Source: Skeletonema tropicum (taxonomy: Eukaryota > Bacillariophyta > Thalassiosirophyceae > Thalassiosirales > Thalassiosiraceae). From it: a stretch of 64,000 nucleotides of DNA. This document shows, one piece after another, positions 62,844 through 64,000 of this stretch. The DNA is taken from contig CM074130.1 in the NCBI GenBank assembly GCA_037178625.1, positions 1,302,001 through 1,366,000 of the forward strand. The letters run 5' to 3'. Every line of letters starts with the position of its first letter. The first letter of the stretch is position 1. The notes under the pieces are model-generated. The model was not told the origin of the DNA, did no database searches, and saw only the letters and a program-made list of their open reading frames with translations. Made by a program: the position numbers and the translations under genes.

Positions 62844-63272
62844 CTATCTGTCAGTGATGGTTTCTTCTTCGAATGGTGATGAATCCGCCTTTGCTTCTTC
62901 CCAGTCATCTTCATCATCATTCTCTCTATTGGTTGCAACATTTCCTTCTTCGCCGTCAGCGGCAGCGTCTTCTTTGGTCATTTTGACATATTCCATGGCT
63001 ACATCTTCATCTACATTATTTTTATGATGGACAGAAGAAGTGCCTGCACGACTGTCGCTACCATAAACAGTGTTCTCATTCGTAAATTTCCGCACCAAAC
63101 GTTCCTCACGCTCCAGCCTTCCCAATTCTTTATCCAGCCCCGCCACTGCCGCTTTGAGTGCGATTGACTTTGGTGATAATAGTAAATTATTGGGTGGGAG
63201 GGGAGTTGAAGGGATGTGTGAGAGGAGGTACTTTTTTAGTGCGTTGATTTCTTCGGTCTCCTGTTCGTACAT
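62844..63272 (-). CDS. Small acidic protein of unknown function
   Basis: 142 residues, ATG at 63272. The first half is helical and charged (ETEEINALKKYLLSHIPSTP, then LDKELGRLEREERLVRKF), suggesting a coiled coil; the second half is acidic and disordered (GNVATNRENDDEDDWEEAK). The stop codon lies only 14 bases before the ATG of the PI31-like gene on the same strand, which is unusually close for separate nuclear genes. It could be a separate gene, or an N-terminal part of the same one separated by another frame break. No family recognised. Confidence 0.55.
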   Translation of the reverse strand: MYEQETEEINALKKYLLSHIPSTPLPPNNLLLSPKSIALKAAVAGLDKELGRLEREERLVRKFTNENTVYGSDSRAGTSSVHHKNNVDEDVAMEYVKMTKEDAAADGEEGNVATNRENDDEDDWEEAKADSSPFEEETITDR

Positions 63273-63741
63273 TTTTTCGGTGGGATAGCGACGCTGTTGC
63301 TCAGGCGGGTAATACTACTTTGTGCACAGTTTATAATACTCAAGCTCCTTCGTGCAGTTGTGTTCATTCGGAAAGCTTTGTAGAATTGACCCCTTGATGA
63401 TCCATCGATCCTTGCTATCGATACATCATATGATAAGTATGGAATGAACGTTTTCGAGGATGGATTTTGGTCAGATAGAAAGAACTTTCAGCACTAGCCC
63501 GCTATAATTATTACTGATTCCTGCGTTGATTACGTAGATTTTTATTGAATTTTCTAACAAAGTAGGAGTAGCCCCGGAGTAGCGAGCCATACATCGACAG
63601 CACAAAATATTATATTATTAGGTACATCAGCCTCTTCAGCGAAACAGCCAAGGATTTGTGGCCTTGGTATTGGGCATCATCTGAGCTTATCATCATCGAT
63701 GTCCCTTGCTCCCTACGTCCAAAAGACACTTACTTTTTATT
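63273..63741. promoter_or_regulatory. Divergent intergenic region
   Basis: 469 bp between the acidic protein gene and the partial membrane-protein gene, transcribed divergently. No discrete elements identified. Confidence 0.4.
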
Positions 63742-64000
63742 ATGTACAACACCTATAATCCAGTTGCAACAGGCCGAGGTAGAGGCGACCACATCGCATC
63801 GTTTGATGTGGAAATATCATCCAGCCACCAGAGACATGAGACAAGATCAGCATTTTCAGGGAGACAAATCGCATGGTTCGTTTTTGCGAGTGTCGCTGTA
63901 GCTGGTTTTTGCATACATACTGGAATATTAGAACCTCCAAGTAAAGGTATAGCTAGTGCACCAATGCCTGAATCTGATAATCCATCGAATGACTATGTTT
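63742..64000 (+). CDS. 5' end of a membrane protein gene, truncated by window edge
   Basis: Open from ATG at 63742 to the end of the window (86 residues). It begins MYNTYNPVATGRGRGDHIAS, with a polar N terminus followed by one hydrophobic helix (IAWFVFASVAVAGFCIHTGI) and then a Pro/Ser-rich stretch (EPPSKGIASAPMPESDNPS). The charge pattern suits a type II single-pass protein with the main body beyond the window. Other frames over this DNA close quickly. Family cannot be determined from this part. Confidence 0.6.
   Translation, partial: MYNTYNPVATGRGRGDHIASFDVEISSSHQRHETRSAFSGRQIAWFVFASVAVAGFCIHTGILEPPSKGIASAPMPESDNPSNDYV

Overview
This is a nuclear genomic segment from a photosynthetic stramenopile, most likely a diatom and perhaps a centric (Thalassiosira/Skeletonema-like) one. 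The reasons are: intron-poor genes with short GT-AG introns (mostly 70-130 bp, a few near 370 bp); several predicted plastid-imported proteins with a signal peptide followed by an ASAF-type cleavage motif with Phe at +1; a Cys-rich C-terminal module that I recognise from diatom proteins; and a Copia-like LTR element of the kind known in diatoms. The species assignment is inference.

Layout. 1-1347: 3' part of a subtilisin-like protease with frame breaks. 1795-14824: nuclear lysine-rich protein (-), plastid EF-hand/nitroreductase fusion (+), GRIP-domain golgin (-), plastid indole-glycerol-phosphate-synthase-like protein (-), ER DnaJ (+), HAD phosphatase (+), histone H4 (-). 15282-16267: four-to-six-pass membrane protein in three exons. 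16.6-19.4 kb: a 185-bp satellite array, followed by a small copy of the 3' end of the preceding gene. 19707-23086: DRG2 GTPase (-) and a secreted FAD amine oxidase (+), with a 612-bp foldback element between them. 23359-29856: an LTR retroelement with identical 172-bp LTRs but decayed Copia pol. 30024-32000: SGNH-like membrane protein. 32-37 kb: gene-poor, with minisatellites, a duplicated 3' fragment of the SGNH gene and two inverted MITE-like elements. 37021-38799: plastid membrane protein. 39541-40100: hAT-type MITE. 40166-47332: CDP-diacylglycerol synthase, eight-pass membrane protein, single-pass surface protein, DHHC palmitoyltransferase, mitochondrial MLRQ/B12D subunit, VPS28. 47952-57749: a 3265-residue coiled-coil protein with long internal repeats. 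57995-64000: membrane protein in three exons, SAP-like plastid protein with frame breaks, FAM21-like acidic protein, PI31-like proteasome regulator with frame breaks, a small acidic protein, and the 5' end of another membrane protein.

The genes are ordinary housekeeping and organelle functions (Golgi tethering, ESCRT-I, lipid synthesis, protein acylation, plastid metabolism) and do not form an operon-like system. The distinctive part of the window is the 16-40 kb stretch, where six different repeat or transposon structures lie between genes, two of them immediately upstream of start codons. Splice sites were placed by eye from reading frame and GT-AG signals, without transcript evidence.
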